Below, piece after piece: positions 55,271-63,091 of a stretch of DNA of 64,000 nucleotides. Origin of the DNA: Ilumatobacter fluminis. GTDB lineage: Bacteria; Actinomycetota; Acidimicrobiia; Acidimicrobiales; Ilumatobacteraceae. How positions within the stretch are numbered: position 1 is the stretch's first letter; every line of letters starts with the position of its first letter. Position numbers and translations under genes: made by a program. The stretch is from NCBI RefSeq assembly GCF_004364865.1, contig NZ_SOAU01000001.1, positions 3,814,001-3,878,000 on the forward strand, read 5' to 3'. The notes beneath the pieces were generated by a model, which saw only the letters and a list, made by a program, of their open reading frames with translations, searched no databases and was not told the origin of the DNA.

Positions 55271-55365
55271 GCCGCCAGCCTCGCACACGTGGTCACCGTG
55301 CACCCGACCCTCGCCGTTGCCGAGAGATGCGCCCGAGCCGCGTGGACAGGCCTCGCATCTCGTCG

Positions 55366-55371
55366 TACCGT
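55366..55371 (+). promoter_or_regulatory. -10 hexamer of the gene at 55378
   Basis: TACCGT, 6 nt before the ATG at 55378. Confidence 0.4.
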
Positions 55372-55377
55372 TGGCAC

Positions 55378-55713
55378 ATGGGGATGCGCTCGTGGTGGGT
55401 GCGACACCGAACGAACCGGGTCGACCAGGCGAACCGTTCGTCTGTGCCCGACGACGACGAGTTGCTGTTCGTCCCCCGGTTCGTCGGCCTACCGTGTTCC
55501 GACCTCGCCGAGCGGCTCCGCCTGATGCGGGGCAACGTGACGACGCCCATGCCGGCGGGAGCGGGTGGCGGACGACGCGTCGACCCGGTCCTCGTCCTCT
55601 CACGAGCCGCCCGCGACAATCGCTGGGTCGAACGGACCAACGAAGACGCCGTCCTGCGCGCCGTGACCGAGTACCGCTCGATCGACGACCCCGACCGGCG
55701 ATCGGCCGACTGA
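55378..55713 (+). CDS. Hypothetical protein
   Basis: 111 aa, mixed charge, no signal or membrane segment. The central part DDDELLFVPRFVGLPCSDLAERLRLMRGNV looks folded. I recognise no family. The opposite-strand frame here is extremely Arg/Ser-rich and is taken as a shadow. The ATG at 55378 follows TACCGT by 6 nt. Confidence 0.6.
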   Translation: MGMRSWWVRHRTNRVDQANRSSVPDDDELLFVPRFVGLPCSDLAERLRLMRGNVTTPMPAGAGGGRRVDPVLVLSRAARDNRWVERTNEDAVLRAVTEYRSIDDPDRRSAD

Positions 55714-55759
55714 CGGCGCCGCCTCGCTCCGGCGACGCCGACGCTGCCACGATCGGACG

Positions 55760-56653
55760 ATGGGCTCCTCGACACTGTCCGCACACGCTCGACGACTGGG
55801 AGGTGCGCTCGAACCGGTGATCGGCCAGGTCTACTTCGCTCCTGAGTGCCACGAGCGCTACGTCGAGCTCGGATTCGGTCCGAGCCCCGGTGAGTTCAAC
55901 GGGGTCGCCGGGCCCGACGGTCCGGCCTACTTCACGAGTCGCGGCTCGCTGCTCGGCCAGGTCCCCGGTCAGGTGGTCGCGGCGGCGTTCGGCGTCTTCA
56001 ACCCCGATGTCGTCGTTCCCTCGGTCGCCCAGGGCTGGACGCTCACCGACGCATCGACCATCTGCGCGGCTCGCGACGCCGGCGCCCTCGCACATCTCGA
56101 ACGCCACCTCGGGGCCGCTCCGGACGGTCTCGCCGCCGTCGGGGATGCGCTCGAACGCGCCGCCGCCTCGGTCAGGGTCGAAGGACGCGCCCTCACCGCG
56201 GGCATCACGGCGCTCTCGGTGCCGGATCACCCGTTCGGTCGTGTGTTCCGGTTCGGCGACCTGCTCCGGGAGTTCCGCGGTGACAGCCACATCGCGTCGT
56301 GGGTGACCGCCGATCTCGACGCCGTCGAGATCGGCCTCCTCACGGAGCTCTACTGGGGGCTGCCGTTGCGGTCGTACGCCCGGACCCGCGGCTGGAGCGG
56401 CGAACAGTTCGATGCCGGCGAAGAATCGCTGCGGTCGAAGGGCTTGATCGACGACGCGGGGTTCACCGATGCCGGACGGCAGCTGCGTGAACGGGTCGAG
56501 ACCGACACCGATCGACAGATGGCGAGCGTCGTCGCCTCGTTCGGCGACGACCTCGACGAGGTGCTCACCGTGTTGGAGGCCTGGGGTACCGCGGTGCGGG
56601 CCGGCCACGGCTACCCGGCGAGCGGCCCGCACGACCTCGCCCGCACCCGCTGA
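55760..56653 (+). CDS. SCO6745-family winged-helix-like protein
   Basis: 297 aa. The pattern LEPVIGQVYFAPECHERYVELGF, YFTSRGSLLGQVPGQVVAAAFGVFNP and the C-terminal LLTELYWGLPLRSYARTRGWS fits the actinobacterial SCO6745 family, whose C-terminus looks like a MarR-type winged helix. The biochemical role is not known. The length is normal. The ATG at 55760 follows CACGAT by 6 nt. Confidence 0.8.
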   Translation: MGSSTLSAHARRLGGALEPVIGQVYFAPECHERYVELGFGPSPGEFNGVAGPDGPAYFTSRGSLLGQVPGQVVAAAFGVFNPDVVVPSVAQGWTLTDASTICAARDAGALAHLERHLGAAPDGLAAVGDALERAAASVRVEGRALTAGITALSVPDHPFGRVFRFGDLLREFRGDSHIASWVTADLDAVEIGLLTELYWGLPLRSYARTRGWSGEQFDAGEESLRSKGLIDDAGFTDAGRQLRERVETDTDRQMASVVASFGDDLDEVLTVLEAWGTAVRAGHGYPASGPHDLARTR

Positions 56654-56750
56654 TCGCGACCTGGTTTACCCGCCGAGGCTCTCGGGTATCGGTTCTGTCG
56701 TCCACCTACCCGGGCCCGCCGCCCGGAGACAGAAAGCGAGAGAACCCACC

Positions 56751-56999
56751 ATGCTTGCAGCGTTCGGCATCATCCTGATCGTCGCCGGCGCGATCGTCAC
56801 CTTCGCCGTCGACACCACCGTCAATGGCCTCGACCTCCAAGCGCTCGGGTACATCTTGATGGGCGGTGGCGCACTCGCACTCCTCGCCGCAGCCATCCAG
56901 GCAGCCGGTTGGGCGTCGATGCGCAACACCAAGATGCACACGGAGCGGCACGTGTCGGCCGACGGCCAGCACTACGTCGAAGACACCCGCGCCGCCTGA
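56751..56999 (+). CDS. DUF6458-like small membrane protein
   Basis: 82 aa with two membrane helices (about 3-22 and 33-52) and a short polar tail. The arrangement FGIILIVAGAIVTFAVDTTVNGLDLQALGYILMGGG (split over the two helices) matches small actinobacterial DUF6458 proteins of unknown role. The ATG has GAGAG about 10 nt upstream. A strong hairpin lies 40 nt past the stop. Confidence 0.8.
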   Translation: MLAAFGIILIVAGAIVTFAVDTTVNGLDLQALGYILMGGGALALLAAAIQAAGWASMRNTKMHTERHVSADGQHYVEDTRAA

Positions 57000-57038
57000 T
57001 CTCCCCTTCCGCTTCGCCAGCGCTTCTGGAGCAGCACC

Positions 57039-57070
57039 ACACGAGGGCCGGATCCGTCCGGCCCTCGTGT
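57039..57070. terminator. Bidirectional terminator hairpin
   Basis: A perfect 14-bp stem (57039-57052 with 57057-57070) around the loop TCCG separates the convergent DUF6458 and UspA genes. It is very GC-rich with no U-run, as is common in actinobacteria. Confidence 0.8.
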
Positions 57071-57112
57071 CGCGCTCCGGGAAGGGCGGACGACCGAGAC
57101 GGCAGCGGACGA

Positions 57113-57925
57113 TCAGCCCGGGAGCTCGGGCGGACGATGGAGCACCACCGGGCACCGAGCGTGTCGGACGATGTCGGCGGCGACCGACCCCGACCGCAGG
57201 CGCGACATGCCGGTGCGTCCGTGCGTGGTGGCGAACACGAGCGAAGCGCCGTTCTGCTCGACGAACTGGGTGATCGCCTGCGCCGGGTGCTTGTGGTGCA
57301 CGGCCTCGAACTGCACCTCGTGACCGGTCGTCCGCTTGGTCTCACGGGCGCGGCGGGCCACGTACGCCGAGTCCTGCATGTCGGACGGGGTGACGGCGTT
57401 CGCGTCGATCACCTCGAGCAGCCACGGTGTCCCCCCGAACTCGACCGACCATGCCGTCACGATCGGCAAGACCGCTGCAGCGAGCGGCGAACCGTCGAGC
57501 GGCACCACGTACGAACCGTCGAGTGCACCGGCATCGTCGGCGACCTGTGGTCCGACGACCACGACCGGACCGTAGAGCTCACGGAGCACGTCGTCGGTGG
57601 TGCTGCCGAGCACGCTGGCCGATCGACCGTGCCCGTGCGAGCTCATCACGACGATGGCGCCGTTCAGCGACTCGACGTGCTCGGCGATCGCCGTGGCGAT
57701 CGAGTCGTGTACGAGCACGTCGGCGCGAGCGTCGACCGACAGCTTCCCGAGTCGCTCGAGTCCGGTTCGCAGCGTCATCTGCTCGTTCTCGACCTCCCCG
57801 ACGCGGTCGACGACCGTGACGACGTCGAGCTTGCCGTCGACGGCCGATGCCATCCGAGCGGCGATCGGGACTGCCCGCCAGGCAGCCTCGGAGTCATCGA
57901 TGGGAACCACGACATGCTGGAACAT
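57113..57925 (-). CDS. Universal stress protein with two UspA domains
   Basis: 270 aa. The first UspA domain opens MFQHVVVPIDDSEAAWRAVPIA and ends with VVMSSHGHGRSASVLGSTTDDVL. The second ends VFATTHGRTGMSRLRSGSVAADIVRHARCPVVL, where G-x2-G-x9-G(S/T) is the ATP-binding signature. It is a cytoplasmic stress and dormancy protein. A GGAGGTG ribosome site lies 4 nt before the ATG. Confidence 0.92.
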   Translation of the reverse strand: MFQHVVVPIDDSEAAWRAVPIAARMASAVDGKLDVVTVVDRVGEVENEQMTLRTGLERLGKLSVDARADVLVHDSIATAIAEHVESLNGAIVVMSSHGHGRSASVLGSTTDDVLRELYGPVVVVGPQVADDAGALDGSYVVPLDGSPLAAAVLPIVTAWSVEFGGTPWLLEVIDANAVTPSDMQDSAYVARRARETKRTTGHEVQFEAVHHKHPAQAITQFVEQNGASLVFATTHGRTGMSRLRSGSVAADIVRHARCPVVLHRPPELPG

Positions 57926-58006
57926 CAGGCACCTCCACGGGTCGCGTCTGTACTGACATCGTCGCGACGTCGCTCGCCGGCCGCCAGGGCCGTTCGACCC
58001 CCGAGG

Positions 58007-58261
58007 TCAGGGACGAGTGCGGGCGATGCGACGCAGCGGCGGCTCGGTCTTGGGCGGGACCTTGCGCGGCGGCAGTTCGGACAGCAACTCCGTCGTCGCC
58101 GCCGTCACGAGTGTCACGGCGCGCTCGAACGCGTCGGACGTCGCGTCCGATGTCTTCTGAACTCCGCTGACCTTGCGGACGTACTGGCGGGCCGCCGCCT
58201 CGATCTCCTCGGCCGTCGCCGATGGTTCGAGACCGCGGAGGGTCGTGATGTTCCGGCACAT
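58007..58261 (-). CDS. DUF2277 family protein
   Basis: 84 aa, beginning MCRNITTLRGLEPSATAEEIEAAARQYVRKVSG, the conserved opening of DUF2277, with a basic C-terminus. The function is unknown; the family is widespread in actinobacteria and proteobacteria. TAGCGT stands 7 nt before the ATG. It starts 10 bp from the stop of the upstream thioesterase gene. Confidence 0.88.
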   Translation of the reverse strand: MCRNITTLRGLEPSATAEEIEAAARQYVRKVSGVQKTSDATSDAFERAVTLVTAATTELLSELPPRKVPPKTEPPLRRIARTRP

Positions 58262-58268
58262 GGCCGCA

Positions 58269-58274
58269 ACGCTA
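58269..58274 (-). promoter_or_regulatory. -10 hexamer of the DUF2277 gene
   Basis: TAGCGT on the minus strand, 7 nt before the ATG at 58261, overlapping the stop of the thioesterase gene. Confidence 0.45.
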
Positions 58275-58652
58275 CGCCGCCGGGATCACCGCGAAGATGC
58301 CCGACGCTGCGACGTACTCGGTTCCGTCGTCACCGGTCACCGTGGCGTCGAGGTGGACGACTCGCTTGCCCGCCCGCCTGACCTCGGCAACGGCCGTGAG
58401 CCGCCCGCCGAAACACGGCGCGAGATAGCGGATGTGGATGTCGAGGGTGGCACACCAGTTGCCCTCGGGGAGCACGCTCATCGTCGCCCCGCCCATCGCG
58501 GTGTCGACGAGGATGTACGGGATGCCACCGTGCACCGCACCGTGCGGGTTCACGTGGACCGGCCCGACGTCGAGCCAGGCACGGCACGTCCCGTCCGCCG
58601 ACTCGATCTGGAAGTCGAGCAGGTCTCGGAGCGGGAACGCCGGTTCGGTCAT
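58272..58652 (-). CDS. PaaI-type hot-dog thioesterase
   Basis: 126 aa. The motif HVNPHGAVHGGIPYILVDTAMGGA is the PaaI/YigI signature with the Gly-rich loop and catalytic Asp, and LDIHIRYLAPCFGGRLTAVAEV follows. It hydrolyses acyl-CoA, often aromatic. TACGTT lies 8 nt before the ATG. The iron cluster lies upstream on the same strand, but 61 bp and a fresh promoter separate them. Confidence 0.9.
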   Translation of the reverse strand: MTEPAFPLRDLLDFQIESADGTCRAWLDVGPVHVNPHGAVHGGIPYILVDTAMGGATMSVLPEGNWCATLDIHIRYLAPCFGGRLTAVAEVRRAGKRVVHLDATVTGDDGTEYVAASGIFAVIPAA

Positions 58653-58660
58653 GGACGCCG

Positions 58661-58666
58661 AACGTA
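58661..58666 (-). promoter_or_regulatory. -10 hexamer of the PaaI-type gene
   Basis: TACGTT on the minus strand, 8 nt before the ATG at 58652. Confidence 0.45.
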
Positions 58667-58713
58667 GTCACCGTCGGTCGTACGTCCATGACCGGACCGT
58701 TCAGGACCGATCG

Positions 58714-59805
58714 TCAGCCGACCCGTCGTCGCCAGTACGCGATGGCGTGCACCGCCGTCGAGTTCAGGCCGACCGCGTCGCGCAGGTGACGTCGGATGGC
58801 GGTCATCTCGCGAGACTCGCCCGCCGCGAAGACCACCAACCCGTCCGGGTCGAGATCGCGCGCCCGCACAGCGTCGAGGAGACGCCCCGAGGTGCCGGGG
58901 GCCGCGTCGCCGCGAGCAAGCCACTCGACGTCCGTTCCCGGCCGCTCCGGGAACGGCAGGGGTGCACCGTCGCCGGTCTCCACGACGACGTCGACGGCGA
59001 CGTCGGGCGCTGCGGCGAGGTCGTCGACCATCGAGGCGACCGCCGCCGCGCCGCTGCTGTCCGCGACGAGCAGGACCGAGCGCGCCTCGGTCGGCGCGCC
59101 CATCCCCTCCCGCGGCCCCCAGACGGCAACCCGGTCGCCGGGCTCGCACCGTGCCGCCCAGCCGCCGACACCGTCGGCGTGCCCGTGGAGCACGGCCCAC
59201 AGGGTGATCGATCCGGCGGCGGCGTCGTGGGACCGCACGGTGTAGTACGCCCCGAGCGGCTTGACGTCGGCGTCGCGCCACTCGGCCATGGTGTAGCCGT
59301 CGTGGATGGGCGCCTCGGCGGTCGGCACCATGACGAACACGAACTGATCGGCGCCCTTCGACGGGAAGCCGTCGAGCCCGCCGGCGAGCACGATCTCACG
59401 GATCTCGTCCGTGACGGTGCGCACCGAGGCCACGCTGGTCACGAAGGTCGGCAGGGTCGCCGTCGTGGCGAGCTCACGTTCCATGCTCGTGATCGGTTCG
59501 GCATCGCCGGCGACCTCCCGAGCGCGGCCGATCGCAGCCAGCACTTGCTGTTGGACGTCGGCCACCGTCGACACGGGCTGCGTGAACTCGATCCGTCCGC
59601 CGAGCTCATGACCAGCGGCGCGAACCGTGATCGTGGCACCGGCGGTGTCGACATCGACGATCTCGGCGTCGAGGGCCGACTCGGCACCCGCGACGTGGCG
59701 GGCGACGAGCAACACGGTGTCGGCGTGGTTGGCGTTGAAGTGCTCGAGCGTCTCGTCGAGTTGTTCACGCACGGCCGGGGCGAGCGGGGCGATCATCGCG
59801 CTCAT
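58714..59805 (-). CDS. Siderophore-interacting flavoprotein with N-terminal DUF2470-like domain
   Basis: 363 aa. Residues 5-95 resemble DUF2470, the C-terminal part of HugZ-type haem-handling proteins (LDETLEHFNANHADTVLLVARHVAG). Residues 110-360 are a SIP/ViuB reductase: VRTVTDEIREIVLAGG, GYTMAEWRDADVKPLGAYYTVR, the FAD-binding GDRVAVWGPREGMG and a final AIAYWRRRVG. It would reduce Fe3+ in imported siderophores to release iron. Its ATG overlaps the upstream binding-protein gene by 4 bp (ATGA), so the two are coupled. Confidence 0.85.
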   Translation of the reverse strand: MSAMIAPLAPAVREQLDETLEHFNANHADTVLLVARHVAGAESALDAEIVDVDTAGATITVRAAGHELGGRIEFTQPVSTVADVQQQVLAAIGRAREVAGDAEPITSMERELATTATLPTFVTSVASVRTVTDEIREIVLAGGLDGFPSKGADQFVFVMVPTAEAPIHDGYTMAEWRDADVKPLGAYYTVRSHDAAAGSITLWAVLHGHADGVGGWAARCEPGDRVAVWGPREGMGAPTEARSVLLVADSSGAAAVASMVDDLAAAPDVAVDVVVETGDGAPLPFPERPGTDVEWLARGDAAPGTSGRLLDAVRARDLDPDGLVVFAAGESREMTAIRRHLRDAVGLNSTAVHAIAYWRRRVG

Positions 59806-61361
59806 CCGGCCGGGCAGGGCGTGCGGGCGAGCGCCATGAAGTCGCAGAACTCGTCGCGCGACACCTGCCACACGCCGTCGACGTCCGCGATCTCACCCTC
59901 GAGGGCCGTGTAGGCGGCGGAGCCGCCGAACAGGACGTCGTAGGTCACGATCGCGTCGGTGCCGTCGATCTGCACGACCGTCGGGTCGAGCGCGATACCG
60001 CCCATCGTGTCGCCGGTGGCGGCGTAGGCCTCGACGGTCGAACGAAGCGCCTCGGCGTCCTCGAGGTGGGGCTGCTTGTCGTCGAACGATGCTGCAGAAT
60101 CGAACACCACGGCCCAGGCGTCGGCGGCGGCCTGCTCGTCGTCGCCGAGTTCGCCATCGCCGGATGTCGCACCGTCGACGAGCAGTTCGGCAGACGGCAC
60201 GACCGTGCTCGGATCGCCGTCGACGGCGAGTGCCAGCTCGGGCACCAGCTCGTCGATGACGAACGGGATGCTCAGGGGGCTGGCGTGGGAGAAGGCGCCC
60301 GACAGCAGGGGATCGGCGACGACTTCGCGGCCCTCGGCGTAGATGTTCAACGTCGGGCGCAACGGCATCGATCGAACCGCCTCGTAGCCGGCCTCGTTGC
60401 TGACGACCCAGACGATGACGTCGGTGTCGAGAACGTCGACCTCTTCCTGGCTGACGTTGAAGTAGAAGGCGTCACCGGCGAGTTCGTCGAACTCGGCCGG
60501 GATCTCGAAGCCGAACTCCATGAGCATCTGGCTCCGGATGTCGTTCGAGGAGTATGCGCCGGGCAGCTCTTCGAAGGTGAATGCAACAGCAGCGGTCTGA
60601 CCCTCGAACTCGGGGTACTGCTCGCGCACCTGCTCGTACGACGCCTCGATGTCGGCGATGATCTGCTCGGCCTCTGCGGTACGGCCGAGCGCCTCGCCGG
60701 TGACCAGCAGCTGGTCACGCCACGGCGTGCCGTAGTCGGGGAACTCGCCCGGCTGGGCGATGGTGGGGGCGATCGCGGCGAGCGTTTCGTAGTCGGTGTC
60801 GGTCATGCCCGATCCGATGCCCAGGATCACGTCCGGGTCCATGGCAGCGATCTGTTCGAAGTTCAGCTCGGTCGCCGCGATGACCTCGGGTTGCGCGTCG
60901 CCGAGTTCGTCCTGCGCCCACGGCCAGGTGGCGTACGGCATGTCGCCGTACCAGTCGCGCACGCCGACCGGGGTGACGCCCAGTGCGAGGATGCCGTCGT
61001 GTTCGGCGAAGCCGACGGAGACGACGCGCTCGGGCTCGGCGTCGATCGTCGTCTCGCCGTACTTGTGCTCGATCGTGACCGGGAACGCCGTTGCGTCGTC
61101 TGCCGTGTCGTCGGTCGTGTCGTCGGATTCGGTGGTCTCGGTGGCCTCGTCGTCGGACGCGTCGTCGGTGTCGTCGTCGGCGGCGGCCGTCGTGGCGGGG
61201 GTGTCGTCGGGTGCGTCGGTCGTCTCGGCGACGTCGCCCTCGGTGGTGGTGGGCTCGGCGGCGTCGTCATCGCTGCCGCAGGCTGCGACGACGAGTCCGG
61301 CGACGGTCAGGACGGCCAGCGAGCGTACGACTCGACGGTTTCGGGAGGTTCGGGTGTTCAC
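59802..61361 (-). CDS. Iron-siderophore binding lipoprotein with extra C-terminal domain
   Basis: 519 aa. A lipobox VVAAC (Cys about 28) and an acidic Thr-rich tether of about 65 residues are followed by a FepB/FecB-type domain: VTIEHKYGETTIDAEPERVVSVGFAEHDGILALGVTPVGV and DPDVILGIGSGMTDTDYETL. After about residue 400 an additional domain of about 100 residues (WAVVFDSAASFDDKQPHLEDAEAL to VWQVSRDEFCDFMAL) looks NTF2-like, as in Mce-associated or SnoaL proteins. The GTG start has AAAGG upstream. Its first 25 bases around the start are identical to those of the second binding protein. Confidence 0.87.
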   Translation of the reverse strand: MNTRTSRNRRVVRSLAVLTVAGLVVAACGSDDDAAEPTTTEGDVAETTDAPDDTPATTAAADDDTDDASDDEATETTESDDTTDDTADDATAFPVTIEHKYGETTIDAEPERVVSVGFAEHDGILALGVTPVGVRDWYGDMPYATWPWAQDELGDAQPEVIAATELNFEQIAAMDPDVILGIGSGMTDTDYETLAAIAPTIAQPGEFPDYGTPWRDQLLVTGEALGRTAEAEQIIADIEASYEQVREQYPEFEGQTAAVAFTFEELPGAYSSNDIRSQMLMEFGFEIPAEFDELAGDAFYFNVSQEEVDVLDTDVIVWVVSNEAGYEAVRSMPLRPTLNIYAEGREVVADPLLSGAFSHASPLSIPFVIDELVPELALAVDGDPSTVVPSAELLVDGATSGDGELGDDEQAAADAWAVVFDSAASFDDKQPHLEDAEALRSTVEAYAATGDTMGGIALDPTVVQIDGTDAIVTYDVLFGGSAAYTALEGEIADVDGVWQVSRDEFCDFMALARTPCPAG

Positions 61362-61427
61362 GGTGAACCTTTCTGGTTCGGTTGGCTGGGGATGGAGGGG
61401 ACGGAGACGATCGAGACGATGGAGACG

Positions 61428-61973
61428 TCAGCGCTGTTCGGGGACGTCGACGGCGACGTCGTGCAGGAACTCGTCGACGACGCAGGTGGCGAGCACGGCG
61501 AAGGCGAGGTCGTCGATGCGGGCGCAGGCGGCGTCCGACTCGGCCCGCACTCGGACAGCGCACAGACCGAGCCCGTCGTCGGGTCCGATCGTGACCGCGA
61601 CCTCGTCGGCAGCGGGGCCGTCGAGTCGGACATCGGCGATGACGTCGAGCAGGCGGTCGGCCGGCGTCGTCACCACGAACCATCGCTCGCCCGCCGCCTG
61701 CGGGTGAGAACGCTGGTACAGGCCGCCGCCGACGTGGACTGCTCCCGACACCAACTCGGCCCGCTCGGCCGTCACGGCCAGGCGGGGCCCCGATTGGCTG
61801 CTCGTCAGTGCCGTGCGCAGGCGACACGGGTCGAGATCGGCTGCCAAGCAGGAGGCGGAGACGAGCAGCGACTCACCGGTCGGCGCCACGATCCGGAACG
61901 AGATCCCGGGGATCGTGTGGGCGAGACAGGCGAGCTCGTAGACGGGCAGCGGCGTCGGGCCTGGGTTCTGCAT
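61428..61973 (-). CDS. Iron-regulated hypothetical protein
   Basis: 181 aa, no signal or membrane segment, alpha/beta with no family I recognise (ISFRIVAPTGESLLVSASCLAADLDPCRLRTAL, GERWFVVTTPADRLLDVIADV). It sits between two iron-binding lipoprotein genes on the same strand. It has its own TAGCTT -10 hexamer 8 nt upstream and an IdeR-like box directly in front of that. So a role in iron uptake or siderophore handling is inferred from regulation and position only. Confidence 0.75.
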   Translation of the reverse strand: MQNPGPTPLPVYELACLAHTIPGISFRIVAPTGESLLVSASCLAADLDPCRLRTALTSSQSGPRLAVTAERAELVSGAVHVGGGLYQRSHPQAAGERWFVVTTPADRLLDVIADVRLDGPAADEVAVTIGPDDGLGLCAVRVRAESDAACARIDDLAFAVLATCVVDEFLHDVAVDVPEQR

Positions 61974-61981
61974 GGCGGGAG

Positions 61982-61987
61982 AAGCTA
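61982..61987 (-). promoter_or_regulatory. -10 hexamer of the iron-regulated gene
   Basis: TAGCTT on the minus strand, 8 nt before the ATG at 61973 and 5 nt downstream of the IdeR-like box. Confidence 0.5.
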
Positions 61988-61991
61988 CTTG

Positions 61992-62010
61992 TTAGGAATG
62001 CCTAACGCAA
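61992..62010 (-). promoter_or_regulatory. IdeR/DtxR-like iron box
   Basis: TTAGGAATGCCTAACGCAA (read on the plus strand) matches the 19-bp IdeR/DtxR consensus TTAGGTTAGCCTAACCTAA at 14 positions and has the GTTAGG-N4-CCTAAC dyad. It covers the -35 region of the promoter of the gene at 61973, where bound repressor would block transcription when iron is plentiful. Confidence 0.65.
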
Positions 62011-62044
62011 GGCGAGCAGCTTGCAACACGGAACGATCGGGCGG

Positions 62045-63049
62045 TCAGGGCTGGACGGCGACGATGAGATCGTCGATGAGCCGGATCTCGCCGGCGATGC
62101 CCGGGTAGCCGATGCGGTCGAGCACGGTGACGCGGTCGGCCTGGACGGCCGGCAGCGTCTGCCACAGCGGATTCGCCTCGATCTCGGCCACCGACTCGGC
62201 CTCACCGTCGACGGCCTCGGTCTGCAACAGGATCATCGTCGGGGCGGAGAGCAGGCCCAGCTGCTCGAGTGACAGGTAGAGACGCCCGTTGCGGTCGGTG
62301 TCGACCTCGTCCCCACGGGGAACGAGCTGACACCCCAGCTCGGTGACGGCGCTGGGAGCGGTCCAGATCGGCTCGGCGAAGACCGCGACGTTGGCGCCGG
62401 CGTAGATCGCGGCGACGCTCACCTCGCATCCGTCGGGCACCTCGCCCTGCGACGCGGCGTACTCGGCATCGAGTTCGGCGACCAACTCCTCGGCCTGCGC
62501 CTGGCGCCCGAAGAACTCGCCGAGCAGGATCGCCTGCTCGCGGGTCGTGCTGCCGTCCGGGAGCACGTGCACCTCCGCTCCGACACCGGCGAGCTGTTCG
62601 GCCCCGACCTGGTTCACGATGAACTCCCACGTCACGATGTGGTCGGCGTCGTAGGCGGCAAGTTCCTCGAGGCTGAGGGTCAGGTAGTCGAAGATCTCGA
62701 TCCCGGACGTGTCGAACTCGTCCATGCCGATGAACCCGGCTTCGGGAACCGTTGCGCTCGAGGCGGCGACCGGCACACCGAGCGACAGGAGGTCGGCCAG
62801 CACACCTTCCTCGGCCACCACGACGACCCGGCCGACATCGGCCATCGGGACGGTCGTTTCCGGCGCAGCGGCAGTGGTCTCCGGCGCAGCGGCAGTCGTT
62901 TCCGGCGCAGCGGCAGTCGTTTCCGGAGCGGCGGCGGTGGTCTCGGGCGCGGCATCGCTGCCGTCCCCGGCGTCGTCGCCACCACACGCAGCGACGAGCA
63001 GCGCTGCGACCACGGTGCCGGCGAGGAGTCGGGAGGTTCGGGTGTTCAC
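62045..63049 (-). CDS. Iron-siderophore binding lipoprotein
   Basis: 334 aa. Signal with lipobox LLVAAC (Cys about 21), a repeat tether, then a FecB/FepB-like two-lobed domain: VVVVAEEGVLADLLSLGVPVAAS, ADHIVTWEFIVNQVGAEQL and LDRIGYPGIAGEIRLIDDLIVAV. It would bind a ferric siderophore outside the membrane. It lies 42 bp after the SIP gene on the same strand. GAAGGAAA lies about 10 nt before the GTG. No cognate permease or ATPase is in the window. Confidence 0.87.
   Translation of the reverse strand: MNTRTSRLLAGTVVAALLVAACGGDDAGDGSDAAPETTAAAPETTAAAPETTAAAPETTAAAPETTVPMADVGRVVVVAEEGVLADLLSLGVPVAASSATVPEAGFIGMDEFDTSGIEIFDYLTLSLEELAAYDADHIVTWEFIVNQVGAEQLAGVGAEVHVLPDGSTTREQAILLGEFFGRQAQAEELVAELDAEYAASQGEVPDGCEVSVAAIYAGANVAVFAEPIWTAPSAVTELGCQLVPRGDEVDTDRNGRLYLSLEQLGLLSAPTMILLQTEAVDGEAESVAEIEANPLWQTLPAVQADRVTVLDRIGYPGIAGEIRLIDDLIVAVQP
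62857..62940. repeat. 21-bp tandem repeat in the lipoprotein tether
   Basis: Four 21-bp units encode repeats of Ala-Ala-Ala-Pro-Glu-Thr-Thr in the linker after the lipobox; a degenerate fifth unit follows. Such in-frame repeats can change tether length by slippage. Confidence 0.8.
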
Positions 63050-63091
63050 GGTGTCGGTTTCCTTCGGGTCTTTGGTGCTGGGTTCGGTCGG

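Noticed and set aside
55293-55784. Minus-strand 163-codon frame
   Set aside because: Extremely Arg/Ser-rich and opposite two better plus-strand frames at 55378 and 55760.
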